From NCBI GenBank assembly GCA_021732025.1, contig JAKFVU010000057.1, positions 1-64,000 of the forward strand: DNA of 64,000 bases. Reading direction: 5' to 3'. The translations under genes were made by a program, and so were the position numbers. The notes beneath the pieces were generated by a model that saw only the letters and a program-made list of their open reading frames with translations, was not told the origin of the DNA and did not search any database. Below are positions 1-10,437 of the stretch, piece by piece. The DNA comes from Candidatus Obscuribacterales bacterium (GTDB lineage Bacteria > Cyanobacteriota > Vampirovibrionia > Obscuribacterales > Obscuribacteraceae). Positions within the stretch are counted from its first letter, which is position 1. Each line of letters opens with the position of its first letter.

Positions 1-2055
<2,055 letters not shown>

Positions 2056-2058
2056 AAC

Positions 2059-2114
2059 GTCTAGAAGATCTTGTGTTTATGATAACAAGCTTGCTTGGCG
2101 TGCGTCTTCTAGAC
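2059..2114 (-). repeat. Inverted repeat at the 23S 5' flank, probable processing stem
   Basis: GTCTAGAAGA at 2059-2068 and TCTTCTAGAC at 2105-2114 are perfect reverse complements separated by 36 bases, only about four bases upstream of the 23S 5' end. In the precursor RNA this would form a 10-bp helix, a plausible RNase III or maturation landmark. The structural role is inferred from position. Confidence 0.6.
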
Positions 2115-2169
2115 TGCTGCTGCATGTGATTGCTCACACGCAACTACTTGGTGGAATACGGACCTCAAT

Positions 2170-2187
2170 ATGTAGTTTTCAGGGTAC
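2170..2187 (-). promoter_or_regulatory. boxA-like rRNA spacer motif
   Basis: On the minus strand this reads GTACCCTGAAAACTACAT. It closely resembles the GAACCTTGAAAACTGCAT element that cyanobacteria carry between tRNA-Ala and 23S, usually treated as a boxA-type antitermination signal. Its presence supports a cyanobacterial affiliation. The match was made by eye. Confidence 0.55.
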
Positions 2188-2218
2188 GGAATCGGAATTA
2201 GTAGCCTCACGACCGGCT

Positions 2219-2237
2219 GTCGGACTTGGTGTCCGAC
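2219..2237 (-). repeat. Perfect 7-bp hairpin in the rRNA spacer
   Basis: GTCGGAC and GTCCGAC flank a five-base loop. The element lies about 30 bases upstream (in transcription order) of the CCTGAAAA motif, the place where boxB-like helices occur in such spacers. Function is inferred only from placement. Confidence 0.45.
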
Positions 2238-2538
2238 TGAGTGGATAACTATATCACACCAATCGGACTTTTGAAGAGTGATTTGTTTAGAACAAACTCA
2301 CCCTTCGGAATCGGCCACTAGAGCGCTTCTTGGGCGCTTTCGCTTCGTTTTGGAAAGCATAACACATCGCTTTGATGGTTGTCTTTCCTCCGTATCAGAT
2401 TTGGTTACTTTCGTTACCATCTCTAATTCTTCGAGACACTTACTCGCTTTTCTAGTCTTATAAAACTAGATTTTCGCTTTCAGTATTGCCGTTCACTTTA
2501 ATCGCGAGCATTTGCATGTCGCATGAACAGCTGATTTC

Positions 2539-2611
2539 TGGAGGCTAGCGGAGTCGAACCGCTGACCTTCTCCGTGCAAAGGAGACGCTCTACCAACTGA
2601 GCCAAGCCCCC
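2539..2611 (-). tRNA. trnA: tRNA-Ala (anticodon TGC)
   Basis: The reverse complement folds as a 73-base tRNA. The acceptor pair is GGGGGCT with AGCCTCC, the D arm contains GCTCAGTTGGTAGAGC, the anticodon loop TTTGCAC sits on a TCTCC/GGAGA stem, and the T loop is GGTTCGACTCC. The anticodon is TGC, the alanine tRNA normally found in the 16S-23S spacer. The discriminator is A and CCA is not encoded. Confidence 0.95.
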
Positions 2612-2785
2612 GGGCTTTTGCAAACTGCTCTTAGTGTCTTGCAACTTTTGACGTTCCTTTGGTGAGGAACAAGTCGCGTAACAAGCAGCTCGCTTGAGCA
2701 TCTTTCCGCTCTGCGGTGTCTCTAAATCTCATACTATCAAGAACGAGATTGGTGAAACAGCTTTGTTGCAGAAAGTGTTACTTAC

Positions 2786-2859
2786 TGGGCCATCCTGGAC
2801 TCGAACCAGGGACCTCACCCTTATCAGGGGTGCGCTCTAGCCACCTGAGCTAATAGCCC
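2786..2859 (-). tRNA. trnI: tRNA-Ile (anticodon GAT)
   Basis: A 74-base tRNA on the minus strand. Acceptor arms GGGCTAT and ATGGCCC pair, the D arm GCTCAGGTGGCTAGAGC and T loop GGTTCGAGTCC are canonical, and the anticodon stem CCCCT/AGGGG region presents GAT. It is the isoleucine tRNA of the classical 16S-Ile-Ala-23S order, here the first gene of the cluster because no 16S precedes it. CCA is not encoded. Confidence 0.95.
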
Positions 2860-3204
2860 GCAGCCAAAAAAGAATACCATTGGCGCTTCCCCTTGTCCCA
2901 ACCTCCTCACAGTTGTTTTAAGGATCTTCACAATACGAAGCGAAACCCGGTCAGTTAGCACATCTTGCAACTTCACCATGTTGTACATTTCTCGCTCTCT
3001 AATTACTGTTCCCCTTGCCAAGCGATTTTTATCAGGCACCCTCAACTTTTCCTCAATTAATGACAACTGTGTTACCGACCTAACAAACGAGAATTCTTCG
3101 GACAATATATACTTGGCATCTCCTGGATGTCCAAAATCACCAATCAAGCCGTTAGAAGGCCTACTTATATATAGATGCTGATCTTTATGCCAAGAGAAAA
3201 CCAT
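2824..3204 (-). CDS. Doubtful small ORF overlapping tRNA-Ile
   Basis: An ATG-started frame of 126 codons lies where a 16S gene would be expected and runs 36 bases into tRNA-Ile. The product is rich in charged residues, and its middle part (residues about 40-105) looks more protein-like than most chance frames. I recognise no domain, see no convincing ribosome binding site, and the overlap with a structural RNA argues against a functional full-length product. It could be the 5' remnant of a gene cut off by a rearrangement that joined this DNA to the tRNA-23S unit, or simply chance. Confidence 0.2.
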   Translation of the reverse strand: MVFSWHKDQHLYISRPSNGLIGDFGHPGDAKYILSEEFSFVRSVTQLSLIEEKLRVPDKNRLARGTVIREREMYNMVKLQDVLTDRVSLRIVKILKTTVRRLGQGEAPMVFFFGCGLLAQVARAHP

Positions 3205-3223
3205 ATAAGAGAAGACTGCCTAT
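2860..3223. other. Region upstream of tRNA-Ile; promoter region, no 16S rRNA
   Basis: These 364 bases separate the minus-strand tRNA-Ile/tRNA-Ala/23S unit from a plus-strand kinase gene, so they must hold divergent promoters. On the minus strand a candidate extended -10 (TGGTATTCT, near 2876-2884) lies close to the tRNA, with a weak TTGGGA element 19 bases further up. AT-rich TATATATAG at 3166-3174 could serve the kinase. No 16S rRNA sequence is present. Promoter calls are weak. Confidence 0.4.
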
Positions 3224-5413
3224 ATGGACATTGAAATCGACCCACAGGCTGAAACCGTAATTGTTAGAGGCCTCGGCAAAACCGAGCACCACTACCGACG
3301 CGGCGACGTTATCGGCGAGTCATATCAACTAATAGATTTGATTGGTCAAGGTGGAATGGGTGTTGTTTATCGAGTACAGCACTTGATCTTAGGCAAGCAG
3401 TACGCCCTGAAATTACTGGCTCCAAATCAGATCAATAGTCAAAACTGGCGTCGCTTCGAACAAGAAGGTCGTTCGCTGGCTAGGCTCAACCACGCCAACA
3501 TCGTTGCCATACACAATATGGGAATAGACAAGGGCTGCCCGTATTTTGTGATGGATTGGCTAGCTGGAATTTCGCTAGCTGATCAAATTAAGAGCTCTGG
3601 CCCTTTGAGCAAAGAAGAGAACGTCGATATCTATCTGCAAATTTGTGCTGGTCTCTCTTGTGCTCATAAGAGCGGTATCATCCATCGCGATATCAAACCA
3701 GGAAACATCATGCTGGTGCCGAGCGCTACGGGCCTACAAGTAAAAATTGTAGATTTCGGCATGGCCCGGCTGCAAGTGGCTAGTGGAGCCAACTTTCAAG
3801 CGCTCACTGCCAATGGAGAAATCTTTGGCAGTCCCTATTACATGAGCCCCGAGCAAACCCTAGGAGAAGAAATGGACGTCCGCAGCGATATCTATTCGCT
3901 CGGTTGTTCTCTCTTCGAAACCGTCACCGGTCGAGTGCCCTTTGCTGGCCCCACAGCAATTCAAACACTGATGATGCATCAAGAAGCGACTCCACCCATT
4001 CCTTCTATAACTCTTGCAAGCAAGAATGTCAGTGCTAAAACTTCTAGTGATTTTGATGCAGTGGTGGCACGGTGCCTCCATAAAGAGCCGAAGCATCGAT
4101 ACCAATCGGCCGATCAACTGGCCATTGATTTACAACGTATCGCTGATGGCAAGCCTATCGGTAGCGCTATCGCTCGAGAGCAGCCAAGTCCGCAAAAAGC
4201 TGAAGAAGAGATCTCTGAAACTAAAACCATTAGTCAAAGCAAAGTAGTCATACCTCTAATGGTGATAACTACACTGGTTCTTTTAGGCGTGGCGATTGTA
4301 GCCCTAGTTGTTACTTTTGAACCAGCAAAGAAGTCGCCGATTATAAAAGATAGCCTCCACTTCGCTCAGAGCTTCGATGCCGACTCAGAAACGTTGATCA
4401 ACCAGGGCGTTAAGAAAACAGAGAAGCTGCTGAAAAACGTACCGGTCACTGAGCTGAAAGATTTCGAAAGCGAAAACAAACTACCTGACGTAGCTATTGA
4501 AAACCAGAAGGAGGAAGACAATGCAATTGTCCAACTGCTTAAGAGTACTGAAAAGATCTCAAAGGGAGTGAAAGTAGTTGATGGCAAGAGGATGGTTTGC
4601 TTTAAATTCCCCATGATCTCTCTTGGAAGAATTAGAACTGCCAGCACCAAACACAGTGAAGCCAAAGGTGAACTGCAGCTGCCCGCCAACGAAGAAGTCA
4701 ACCTACACTTGAACTACTGGCTTGCCAAATATCCTGCACTTTTAGACAAGTTTGCACCGGAAGATATCAGCACAGTACGCATTGAAAGTATCGATTCGAG
4801 CGGGGCAATGATCGAGCGCCTTAGCCACTGGACCAAACTCTATTCACTAACAATCGAAGGCGGCCGCCTGAACGGTTCTAACTTAGGCTACTTTGACAAG
4901 CTTACACATCTCACTGATATTTGGCTTAAGCGACTCACTTTCGACTCGAAGGCATTTGGCAAACTGAAATTACTCAGTCATATTTCCAATTTGCAAATAG
5001 AGGATTGTCCGGATCTCAAGATGATCATCCAAAGCTTACCTGTGATGCCAGCTCTGAAAACACTCTATATAGAAGCTCGCGGTGAGAATTGGCTAGACAG
5101 CAAAAGTATCGCCGCGCTAGCTAAACAACCACAACTAAAAACAATCTACTTGAAAACCAAAGAAGCTGACAGTGACAGATTTTCTCTTCTCAACGGCACG
5201 GCAACTACGCCATCAAGCGAAGCAGAAGGCCTGGCCATTTACGACTGGCGCTACGACTTGGCAAAGCTAAAAAGGGTGAAGAACATCGTCTTCAAGAAAC
5301 CGAATTGGCAAAAAGAAAAAATAGAAGAGTTTCTACATTTAGTTCCTGCCGCTAAAGACAATGCTTGGACGCCTGAGTTCGGCTACAAGGAAAGCCTGCG
5401 TCTTAGATACTAG
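3224..5413 (+). CDS. Membrane Ser/Thr protein kinase (PknB type) with extracytoplasmic leucine-rich-like domain
   Basis: Predicted receptor-like eukaryotic-type kinase that phosphorylates protein Ser/Thr residues. The kinase domain covers about residues 32-305: glycine loop GQGGMG (41-46), ATP-binding Lys63, catalytic HRD 154-156, DFG 177-179 and the SPE element at 208-210, all intact, so activity is expected. A single membrane helix follows at about 341-365. The rest (366-729) would lie outside the membrane. It is low in recognisable homology, but residues about 520-660 contain irregular L-x-x-L-x-x-L runs resembling leucine-rich repeats, a possible ligand-sensing module. It is single-gene and divergent from the tRNA-rRNA unit; tRNA-Ala(CGC) lies just downstream on the other strand. 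The kinase assignment is firm; the sensor role is inferred. Confidence 0.93.
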   Translation: MDIEIDPQAETVIVRGLGKTEHHYRRGDVIGESYQLIDLIGQGGMGVVYRVQHLILGKQYALKLLAPNQINSQNWRRFEQEGRSLARLNHANIVAIHNMGIDKGCPYFVMDWLAGISLADQIKSSGPLSKEENVDIYLQICAGLSCAHKSGIIHRDIKPGNIMLVPSATGLQVKIVDFGMARLQVASGANFQALTANGEIFGSPYYMSPEQTLGEEMDVRSDIYSLGCSLFETVTGRVPFAGPTAIQTLMMHQEATPPIPSITLASKNVSAKTSSDFDAVVARCLHKEPKHRYQSADQLAIDLQRIADGKPIGSAIAREQPSPQKAEEEISETKTISQSKVVIPLMVITTLVLLGVAIVALVVTFEPAKKSPIIKDSLHFAQSFDADSETLINQGVKKTEKLLKNVPVTELKDFESENKLPDVAIENQKEEDNAIVQLLKSTEKISKGVKVVDGKRMVCFKFPMISLGRIRTASTKHSEAKGELQLPANEEVNLHLNYWLAKYPALLDKFAPEDISTVRIESIDSSGAMIERLSHWTKLYSLTIEGGRLNGSNLGYFDKLTHLTDIWLKRLTFDSKAFGKLKLLSHISNLQIEDCPDLKMIIQSLPVMPALKTLYIEARGENWLDSKSIAALAKQPQLKTIYLKTKEADSDRFSLLNGTATTPSSEAEGLAIYDWRYDLAKLKRVKNIVFKKPNWQKEKIEEFLHLVPAAKDNAWTPEFGYKESLRLRY

Positions 5414-5437
5414 ATAGCTTGCGCCTTAAATACTAAT

Positions 5438-5510
5438 TGGAGATAAGGGGATTCGAACCCCTGGCCTCACGGGTGCGATCCGTGCGCTCTACCAACTGAG
5501 CTATATCCCC
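5438..5510 (-). tRNA. trnA: tRNA-Ala (anticodon CGC)
   Basis: A 73-base tRNA on the minus strand. Acceptor GGGGATA pairs with TATCTCC, the D arm is GCTCAGTTGGTAGAGC, the anticodon arm is CACGG-ATCGCAC-CCGTG with anticodon CGC, and the T arm is GGGGTTCGAATCCCC. It reads the GCG codon and complements the TGC alanine tRNA of the rRNA unit. CCA is not encoded. The overlapping 78-codon frame is the typical spurious translation of a tRNA. Confidence 0.95.
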
Positions 5511-5546
5511 ATGACTAGGCAAGAAGCCAGAAATCCGCTCATTGCA

Positions 5547-5584
5547 ATTATATCGACTTTTACAAAAACCACGCCACTTGTCAA
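5547..5584 (-). promoter_or_regulatory. Candidate promoter of tRNA-Ala(CGC)
   Basis: A perfect TATAAT at 5547-5552 on the minus strand lies 37 bases upstream of the tRNA. A perfect TTGACA is at 5579-5584, but the 26-base gap is too long for a standard sigma-70 spacing. The -10 is therefore credible and the pairing with this -35 is not. Confidence 0.3.
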
Positions 5585-5736
5585 TTGCCGACCAAGGCCC
5601 CATGCCTCTTTTAGGCAATAAAGACAAGGCTTTTACTCTGTCTAAATACAGCACTAAAGCTAAACTCATTGTTAAATGGCGCCAATCTACAATGATCGGT
5701 TAGTATAAAGGACTCTTATCTAATCACAGGTGAGCA

Positions 5737-6405
5737 ATGAACGTCTCTTCCAAAATTACCCAAAAGCTAGCGGCTCTGCTAATTTTGACTGCGGGCGTAT
5801 ACATGTCTTCAGAATTTGCCGATGGCAAATTTGTTAGAGCTGCCTCTGAAAATACAGTAGCTGCAAAAGTCGGCTCAGCTGCACCCGATTTTAGCTTGAC
5901 TGACACCAACGGCAAAAAGCAATCGCTCTCGTCGTACAAAGGTAAGCTAGTTGTACTTGAATGGCTTAACCACGGCTGTCCTTTCGTGAAGAAGCACTAT
6001 AGCTCTGGCAACATGCAAGCATTGCAAAAAGAATATTCGGGCAAAGGTGTAATTTGGCTTTCGATTATTAGTTCAGCTGAAGGTAAACAAGGCTTCCAGA
6101 CTAATGCCGAGCATAATGCTGCTATGAAAGCAGCTGGAGCCACACCAACAGCGATACTAATCGATAGTGACGGTAAAGTTGGTCACATGTATGGTGCTAA
6201 GACCACACCACACATGTTTGTCATCAACAAAAAAGGCGATCTAGCCTATGCCGGAGCTATTGACGACAAAAATAGCACTGATGCCGAAGACGTAAAATCT
6301 GCCAAGAACTATGTTCGCGCCGCTCTTGATGCTCTACTAAAAAGCAAAGAACCTCAAGTTGCCTCAACCCAATCTTATGGCTGTTCAGTCAAATACGCTC
6401 AGTAG
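5737..6405 (+). CDS. Exported thioredoxin-fold redoxin (PRX-like family)
   Basis: Thioredoxin-like protein probably acting outside the cytoplasm on peroxides or thiols. Residues 1-35 form a signal peptide with an alanine-rich cleavage region, and residues about 45-185 an AhpC/TSA-redoxin domain. The protein has only two cysteines: Cys81 in the motif HGCPFVKKHY and Cys216 in the C-terminal GCSVKY. Both motifs are characteristic of the PRX-like1 redoxins rather than of CXXC thioredoxins, so a Cys81-Cys216 redox pair is likely. The 222-aa length fits. The next gene begins 16 bases downstream, so the two may be co-transcribed. Substrate unknown. Confidence 0.85.
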   Translation: MNVSSKITQKLAALLILTAGVYMSSEFADGKFVRAASENTVAAKVGSAAPDFSLTDTNGKKQSLSSYKGKLVVLEWLNHGCPFVKKHYSSGNMQALQKEYSGKGVIWLSIISSAEGKQGFQTNAEHNAAMKAAGATPTAILIDSDGKVGHMYGAKTTPHMFVINKKGDLAYAGAIDDKNSTDAEDVKSAKNYVRAALDALLKSKEPQVASTQSYGCSVKYAQ

Positions 6406-6421
6406 CAACTGACGGCAAAGA

Positions 6422-7936
6422 ATGAAACAAACAAACTTTGAACCCAGCAAGATAATCAGCTGGGTCTTCATTGTTTGTTTTTGTCTTGCCAATCTCTACT
6501 TTGGCTTTATGAGTGGTCAGACCGCTCTGACCGATCCAGATACCTGCTGGTTGGTGGCACTAGGTCAGCACATTATCAAAATTGGTAGCTTACCGCCGGT
6601 AGATCCATTCTCATGGACCCTTACTTCTGAGCTTTCAGATCATCAGCCCTACATTGCTTATCAGTGGCTCAGTGCGGCAATTTTTGCCGCAATCAACAAA
6701 GTTGGTGGGGCAGCCGCTCTTCTATACTTCACCGCTCTGACCATTGTTGTTAGCTTTGTCATGGTGCCCCTAGCGGCCGCCAAATTGTTGCGCATCTCAC
6801 CTATCTTAGTGGCCATGGCAGCCAGCCTTGCCATAAGCGCCGGCAGCTTTCATTTTCCTTGTCGACCTGAGATTTTTTCGTATCTGCTTCTGTCAATACT
6901 GATAGCGGCTTTAGTCAAAGTGTCTGAAAATAATGGCCAAAGTAAATTGCCTTATTACGCCTATGGTCTAATTTCGGCAATGTATTTTGCCATTTGGGCA
7001 AACCTGCATACTGGCTTCGTATTGGGCCTAATCATATTGGCAATAACTTCATTGCTAATTCCGCGCGTACCTTTGCTAGCGGCTTTTTTAGGAGGTCTGC
7101 TGGGCAGTCTGCTCACACCTTACTCTGTAAAACTGTGGCAGTATCTGCCCCATCTATTTTTTTCGCAAGCAAACAAGTACAACCAAGAACTCTTCCCCCT
7201 GACCGCCTATGAACTTCTGTCTTTTGACTTCCTCGCCTTCGACTTTATTGGTTTGGTTCTCATTGCCGGTCTAGCCACTGACGTTGTGGTGCAAATCAAG
7301 CACAAGCTCAAGCACCAAAAATTTTCACGCGAAACTTACAACCACTTGCCCTGGCTAATAATTGCTCTTATAAGTTTTCTAGCCGCCTGCCAAAGCCGCC
7401 GCCTGGTGCCTTTTGCCGCGCTCATGGCCATGGGCTTCGTCTATCAATTTTTGCTGACACACAGACAACGATTTTCGCGTTGGAACCTTCCAGCAATTAA
7501 TAGTCGCTACTATTTAGTGCCACTTTTACTGGCTACACTTGGCGTTCACACCGCTATCTCAATTTTCCACGCCACTCTACCTAACAGTACATTTGGTTTT
7601 ATCGCGCCCAAGGAGGCTCTAGCCCTCATTGCTAAAGCTAGACCGGCTGGCCGTCTTCTCAATGATCCGCAATATGGAGACTTGCTAGTTTTGGCCGAAG
7701 GAGAGAAAGCGCAAGTATTTATTGATACTCGCTTTGATGTTTATGGCGACAAAATTACCCTAGATTTCTGGCAGATGGCAAACTGCCGCGGCCCATGGCA
7801 AAAGCTGTTAGAGCAATATCAAATTGCTTGGGTTTTCTTTCCAACAAGAGCACCACTAGCCACAAGACTAAGTCACGATGCCGCCTGGCAGACACTTTTC
7901 AAAGACGAGAACGCCGTTATTTTGGTTAAGCGCTAA
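6422..7936 (+). CDS. Polytopic membrane protein, GT-C glycosyltransferase-like
   Basis: A 504-aa protein with about ten to twelve hydrophobic helices and little soluble sequence apart from a C-terminal tail (about 400-504). The N-terminal loop after the first helix carries an acidic DPD motif (about residues 38-40), the position where GT-C enzymes such as ArnT and PMT hold catalytic acidic residues. The tail contains a VFIDTRFDVYG segment of the type found in large bacterial membrane proteins annotated as family-39-like transferases. It probably transfers a sugar from a polyprenyl-phosphate donor at the outer face of the membrane. It follows the redoxin gene closely and precedes a YfhO-like gene, suggesting an envelope glycosylation cluster. 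The exact activity cannot be read from sequence. Confidence 0.7.
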   Translation: MKQTNFEPSKIISWVFIVCFCLANLYFGFMSGQTALTDPDTCWLVALGQHIIKIGSLPPVDPFSWTLTSELSDHQPYIAYQWLSAAIFAAINKVGGAAALLYFTALTIVVSFVMVPLAAAKLLRISPILVAMAASLAISAGSFHFPCRPEIFSYLLLSILIAALVKVSENNGQSKLPYYAYGLISAMYFAIWANLHTGFVLGLIILAITSLLIPRVPLLAAFLGGLLGSLLTPYSVKLWQYLPHLFFSQANKYNQELFPLTAYELLSFDFLAFDFIGLVLIAGLATDVVVQIKHKLKHQKFSRETYNHLPWLIIALISFLAACQSRRLVPFAALMAMGFVYQFLLTHRQRFSRWNLPAINSRYYLVPLLLATLGVHTAISIFHATLPNSTFGFIAPKEALALIAKARPAGRLLNDPQYGDLLVLAEGEKAQVFIDTRFDVYGDKITLDFWQMANCRGPWQKLLEQYQIAWVFFPTRAPLATRLSHDAAWQTLFKDENAVILVKR

Positions 7937-7980
7937 CTAGAATTAGCACTAACTAGTATTAGCACTAACATAGGAACACA

Positions 7981-10383
7981 TTGAACAATCAGACTAACGA
8001 CCAAGAACAGCCAATAGGTGAAGCAAAACCGCAGAGCTTTCAATGGCTTTACTGCTCGCTTCTATACAGCCTTGCCATTGCAGCAATTTTTGCTGAGAAA
8101 ATTATGCATGGAGTTATTTTTGCAGCTGAAGATGGGCGGGTGCAAAACTATCCGGCCTTTGCTTCACCCGGATTTTTATGGACCCCGCTTCTACTCACGG
8201 GCTTTCCGGTCTTAGCCGACCCGCAAACTTGTCTTTTTTATCCGATCTGCTTTCTCTCTAAACATTTGCTATCCGGCTACCAGGGCTGGAATTTATATGT
8301 CTTGAGCGCTTATTTTCTCAGCGCTGTGTTTGCTGCTCTATTTGCCTTCCGTCTCACCAAATCTAATTTGGCAGCGGTGATAGCAGGGCTAATATATGGC
8401 TTTGGCGGCTATCAAATCTCGGAGCTGCGGCACATACAGATAATTCAAACAGCTGTGTGGCTGCCACTGTTGCTTTACTTTGTCGCGTGTTTACGTCAGC
8501 GCACTAAATGGACCACGCTCCAGCTGGCAGCAATGGCCGCCACTGCGGCTCTGACAATTCTGGCTGGTCACCCACAGACTGCTGCTTATATCTTTACCGC
8601 AACAGTTGCTTACGCTGCTTTTGGCGCTTCATTGAATAGAGAGACAAGCAAAAAAGAAAATTTCAAACAAGCACTTGTTGTCACAACACTGAGTGCGGCT
8701 GCAATCTTCTTTGGCGGTGCCGTGGCCGCCGTGCAACTTCTGCCTTCATATGAATTGTCTCAACAAAGCGTGCGCACTGCCTTTGGCTACAAAGACTTTA
8801 TCGTCGGTCAATTAGAACCGATGCAAGTGCTCGGCTTTATGGTGCCATATATGCTCGGTGGCAATTTCGGAAGCCTGGACGGTCTGCCCTTCTCAGAGCA
8901 AGGACCGCCGCCTGGTCTAATGTTCTTCGGCTTTGCCCCGATAATACTTTCAATTTTTGCCATCGCTCGCCTTAGGGCCAAAGCCATGGTGCCTTTTCTC
9001 ATTGTCACTATTGTAGTGTCGTTTCTCTTTGCTCTTGGTGGCAACACTCCACTAGCGCATCTTTTTCACGCAATTCCGCTGCTGGGCTCTTTTCGCGGAC
9101 TCTATCGCATTTTGCTTCTACCGACCTTAGCTATTAGTATTCTCAGCGCTATAGCAATCGCCAAAATTGAAAGCGATACGAGAGCTGAGGCTACGAGCTT
9201 CAAAGCCGAAGTAATTGGCAGCTGGAACAAATTGGGCAGGGCCAAGCACGTTCTACTGTGCTTGTATATTTTGGTTGGAGCCTTGGTTCCCACATTTTTG
9301 TTTGGTACTCTGCCGCTCTTGCTCTATAAATCACGGCCACAACAATTGTGGCGCAGGGCCCTACTCGTGCTTAGTATTTTCGTCGTGCTCTGGTCATATG
9401 CGGTCAATTCACAGTGGTTCAAAGAGTCACCGCAAATTGCTACATTTAGCCCACCGATGGGTTGTGAACAACTAAAAGAAAAGCTGCAAACTAGTAACCA
9501 ACGCATTTTCACCCTACGTGGACTGGCGGCAGAAGCCGGCGAATATCCGCCGAATCTCAGTCGTCTTTGGGGAGTGAGTAATGCCTCTGGCTACGAACCA
9601 CTGATGCCGAGACGCTACATGAAGATGCTAGAAATTGCCGAAGGAGGTTTTTTACAACCGCCTTGGCGCATCAAGGCCCAAGACCGCTCCTTTGATATTT
9701 GCGCCGTGCGCTACTTATTGGCCCCAGCAGATGCTTTTGGTGGGCGGGCGTTCGTCGAAGGAGCATGGAATTATTGGAAGCTTACTAGTCAAAAAGATGG
9801 AGTACTTTGCTACGAAAATACCCGGGCACGTCCTCGTTTCTATCTAGTGCCAGACCATAGAGATGTGAATGAGCAAGAGGCTCTTGTAGCAATTAAAACC
9901 AGTGCACTACCTAACGGAGAAATATTTGATCCAGAAACAATGGTGTTGATTGAAAGCGATTCAGCAGCAAGTTCTATTCCAGCAAGTTCTATTCCAGCAA
10001 GTCCTATTCCAGCGAGTTCTATACCAGCAACAGACAGCAGACGAACTGGTTCTTCCATCAGCGCCATAAGTCTCGACAAAATTGCCGATGAGCGCTTTGA
10101 ACTCTCTACAGAATCAGATTTTAGCGGTTATCTAGTGGTGGCAGATCAATACTACCCTGGCTGGAAGGCTCTGCTAGATGGCCAAGCTACGCCAATTCTT
10201 AGAGCAAACTACGTACAGCGAGCAATAACTCTGCCGGCAGGAAAACACAAAGTTGTTTTCACTTATGAACCAGAATCGTATCGCATTGGTTTGTTGATTA
10301 GCTCAATTGCTCTAATTCTATTAGCGCTAACAGCCATTATCGGAATACTTGCAATTCTTAAGACAAAACGGTCAGATTTTTAG
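7981..10383 (+). CDS. YfhO-family polytopic membrane protein
   Basis: Starts with TTG after an AGGA-type ribosome site. This 800-aa protein has about twelve membrane helices, a large extracytoplasmic part from roughly residue 480 to 770, and a final helix at about 775-795. The overall plan, the first-loop acidic residues, the FGGYQ region near 140 and the C-terminal segment with YPGWKALLDG match the YfhO family (Pfam PF09586), membrane proteins linked to glycosylation of teichoic acids or other surface polymers. A perfect in-frame 15-bp tandem repeat lies within the soluble part. The stop codon lies inside a strong terminator hairpin. The substrate in this organism is unknown. Confidence 0.8.
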   Translation: MNNQTNDQEQPIGEAKPQSFQWLYCSLLYSLAIAAIFAEKIMHGVIFAAEDGRVQNYPAFASPGFLWTPLLLTGFPVLADPQTCLFYPICFLSKHLLSGYQGWNLYVLSAYFLSAVFAALFAFRLTKSNLAAVIAGLIYGFGGYQISELRHIQIIQTAVWLPLLLYFVACLRQRTKWTTLQLAAMAATAALTILAGHPQTAAYIFTATVAYAAFGASLNRETSKKENFKQALVVTTLSAAAIFFGGAVAAVQLLPSYELSQQSVRTAFGYKDFIVGQLEPMQVLGFMVPYMLGGNFGSLDGLPFSEQGPPPGLMFFGFAPIILSIFAIARLRAKAMVPFLIVTIVVSFLFALGGNTPLAHLFHAIPLLGSFRGLYRILLLPTLAISILSAIAIAKIESDTRAEATSFKAEVIGSWNKLGRAKHVLLCLYILVGALVPTFLFGTLPLLLYKSRPQQLWRRALLVLSIFVVLWSYAVNSQWFKESPQIATFSPPMGCEQLKEKLQTSNQRIFTLRGLAAEAGEYPPNLSRLWGVSNASGYEPLMPRRYMKMLEIAEGGFLQPPWRIKAQDRSFDICAVRYLLAPADAFGGRAFVEGAWNYWKLTSQKDGVLCYENTRARPRFYLVPDHRDVNEQEALVAIKTSALPNGEIFDPETMVLIESDSAASSIPASSIPASPIPASSIPATDSRRTGSSISAISLDKIADERFELSTESDFSGYLVVADQYYPGWKALLDGQATPILRANYVQRAITLPAGKHKVVFTYEPESYRIGLLISSIALILLALTAIIGILAILKTKRSDF
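9967..10026 (+). repeat. Four tandem copies of a 15-bp unit inside the YfhO-like gene
   Basis: GCAAGTTCTATTCCA is repeated four times head to tail with few mismatches, encoding ASSIP, ASSIP, ASPIP and ASSIP. Because the unit is a multiple of three, gain or loss of copies keeps the frame and only changes the linker length. It is located in the extracytoplasmic domain. Confidence 0.9.
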
Positions 10384-10402
10384 CCAAAAATCTGACCGTT
10401 TT
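10365..10402. terminator. Bidirectional terminator between the YfhO-like gene and fabV
   Basis: AAAACGGTCAGATTTT and AAAATCTGACCGTTTT are perfect 16-bp inverted arms with a six-base loop. The flanking A and T runs give a U-tract in both directions, which suits the convergent arrangement. The stop codon of the plus-strand gene lies in the loop side of the hairpin. Confidence 0.85.
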
Positions 10403-10437
10403 GGAATTTGATTGAAGTACACCAAGGGCGATAGAAA

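Larger units (their letters stand above)
2056..2538 (-). other. Internal transcribed spacer between tRNA-Ala and 23S rRNA
   Basis: About 480 bases without a credible gene, expected to be part of the rRNA precursor. It holds a 10-bp inverted repeat right beside the 23S 5' end, a CCTGAAAA-type motif, a perfect 7-bp hairpin at 2219-2237 and a weaker hairpin near 2278-2301. These are the kinds of processing and antitermination elements known in cyanobacterial spacers. The 61-codon frame at 2278-2463 has no family resemblance and is treated as chance. Confidence 0.75.

Noticed and set aside
2498-2701. 67-codon frame over tRNA-Ala
   Set aside because: Typical false translation of a tRNA gene.
5547-5584. 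Full sigma-70 promoter TTGACA/TATAAT for tRNA-Ala(CGC)
   Set aside because: Both hexamers are perfect but 26 bases apart, too far for a normal promoter; kept only as a weak candidate for the -10.
5433-5669. 78-codon frame over tRNA-Ala(CGC)
   Set aside because: Typical false translation of a tRNA gene.
9967-10026. Possible CRISPR or regulatory repeat
   Set aside because: The repeats are directly adjacent without spacers and in frame in a coding sequence.
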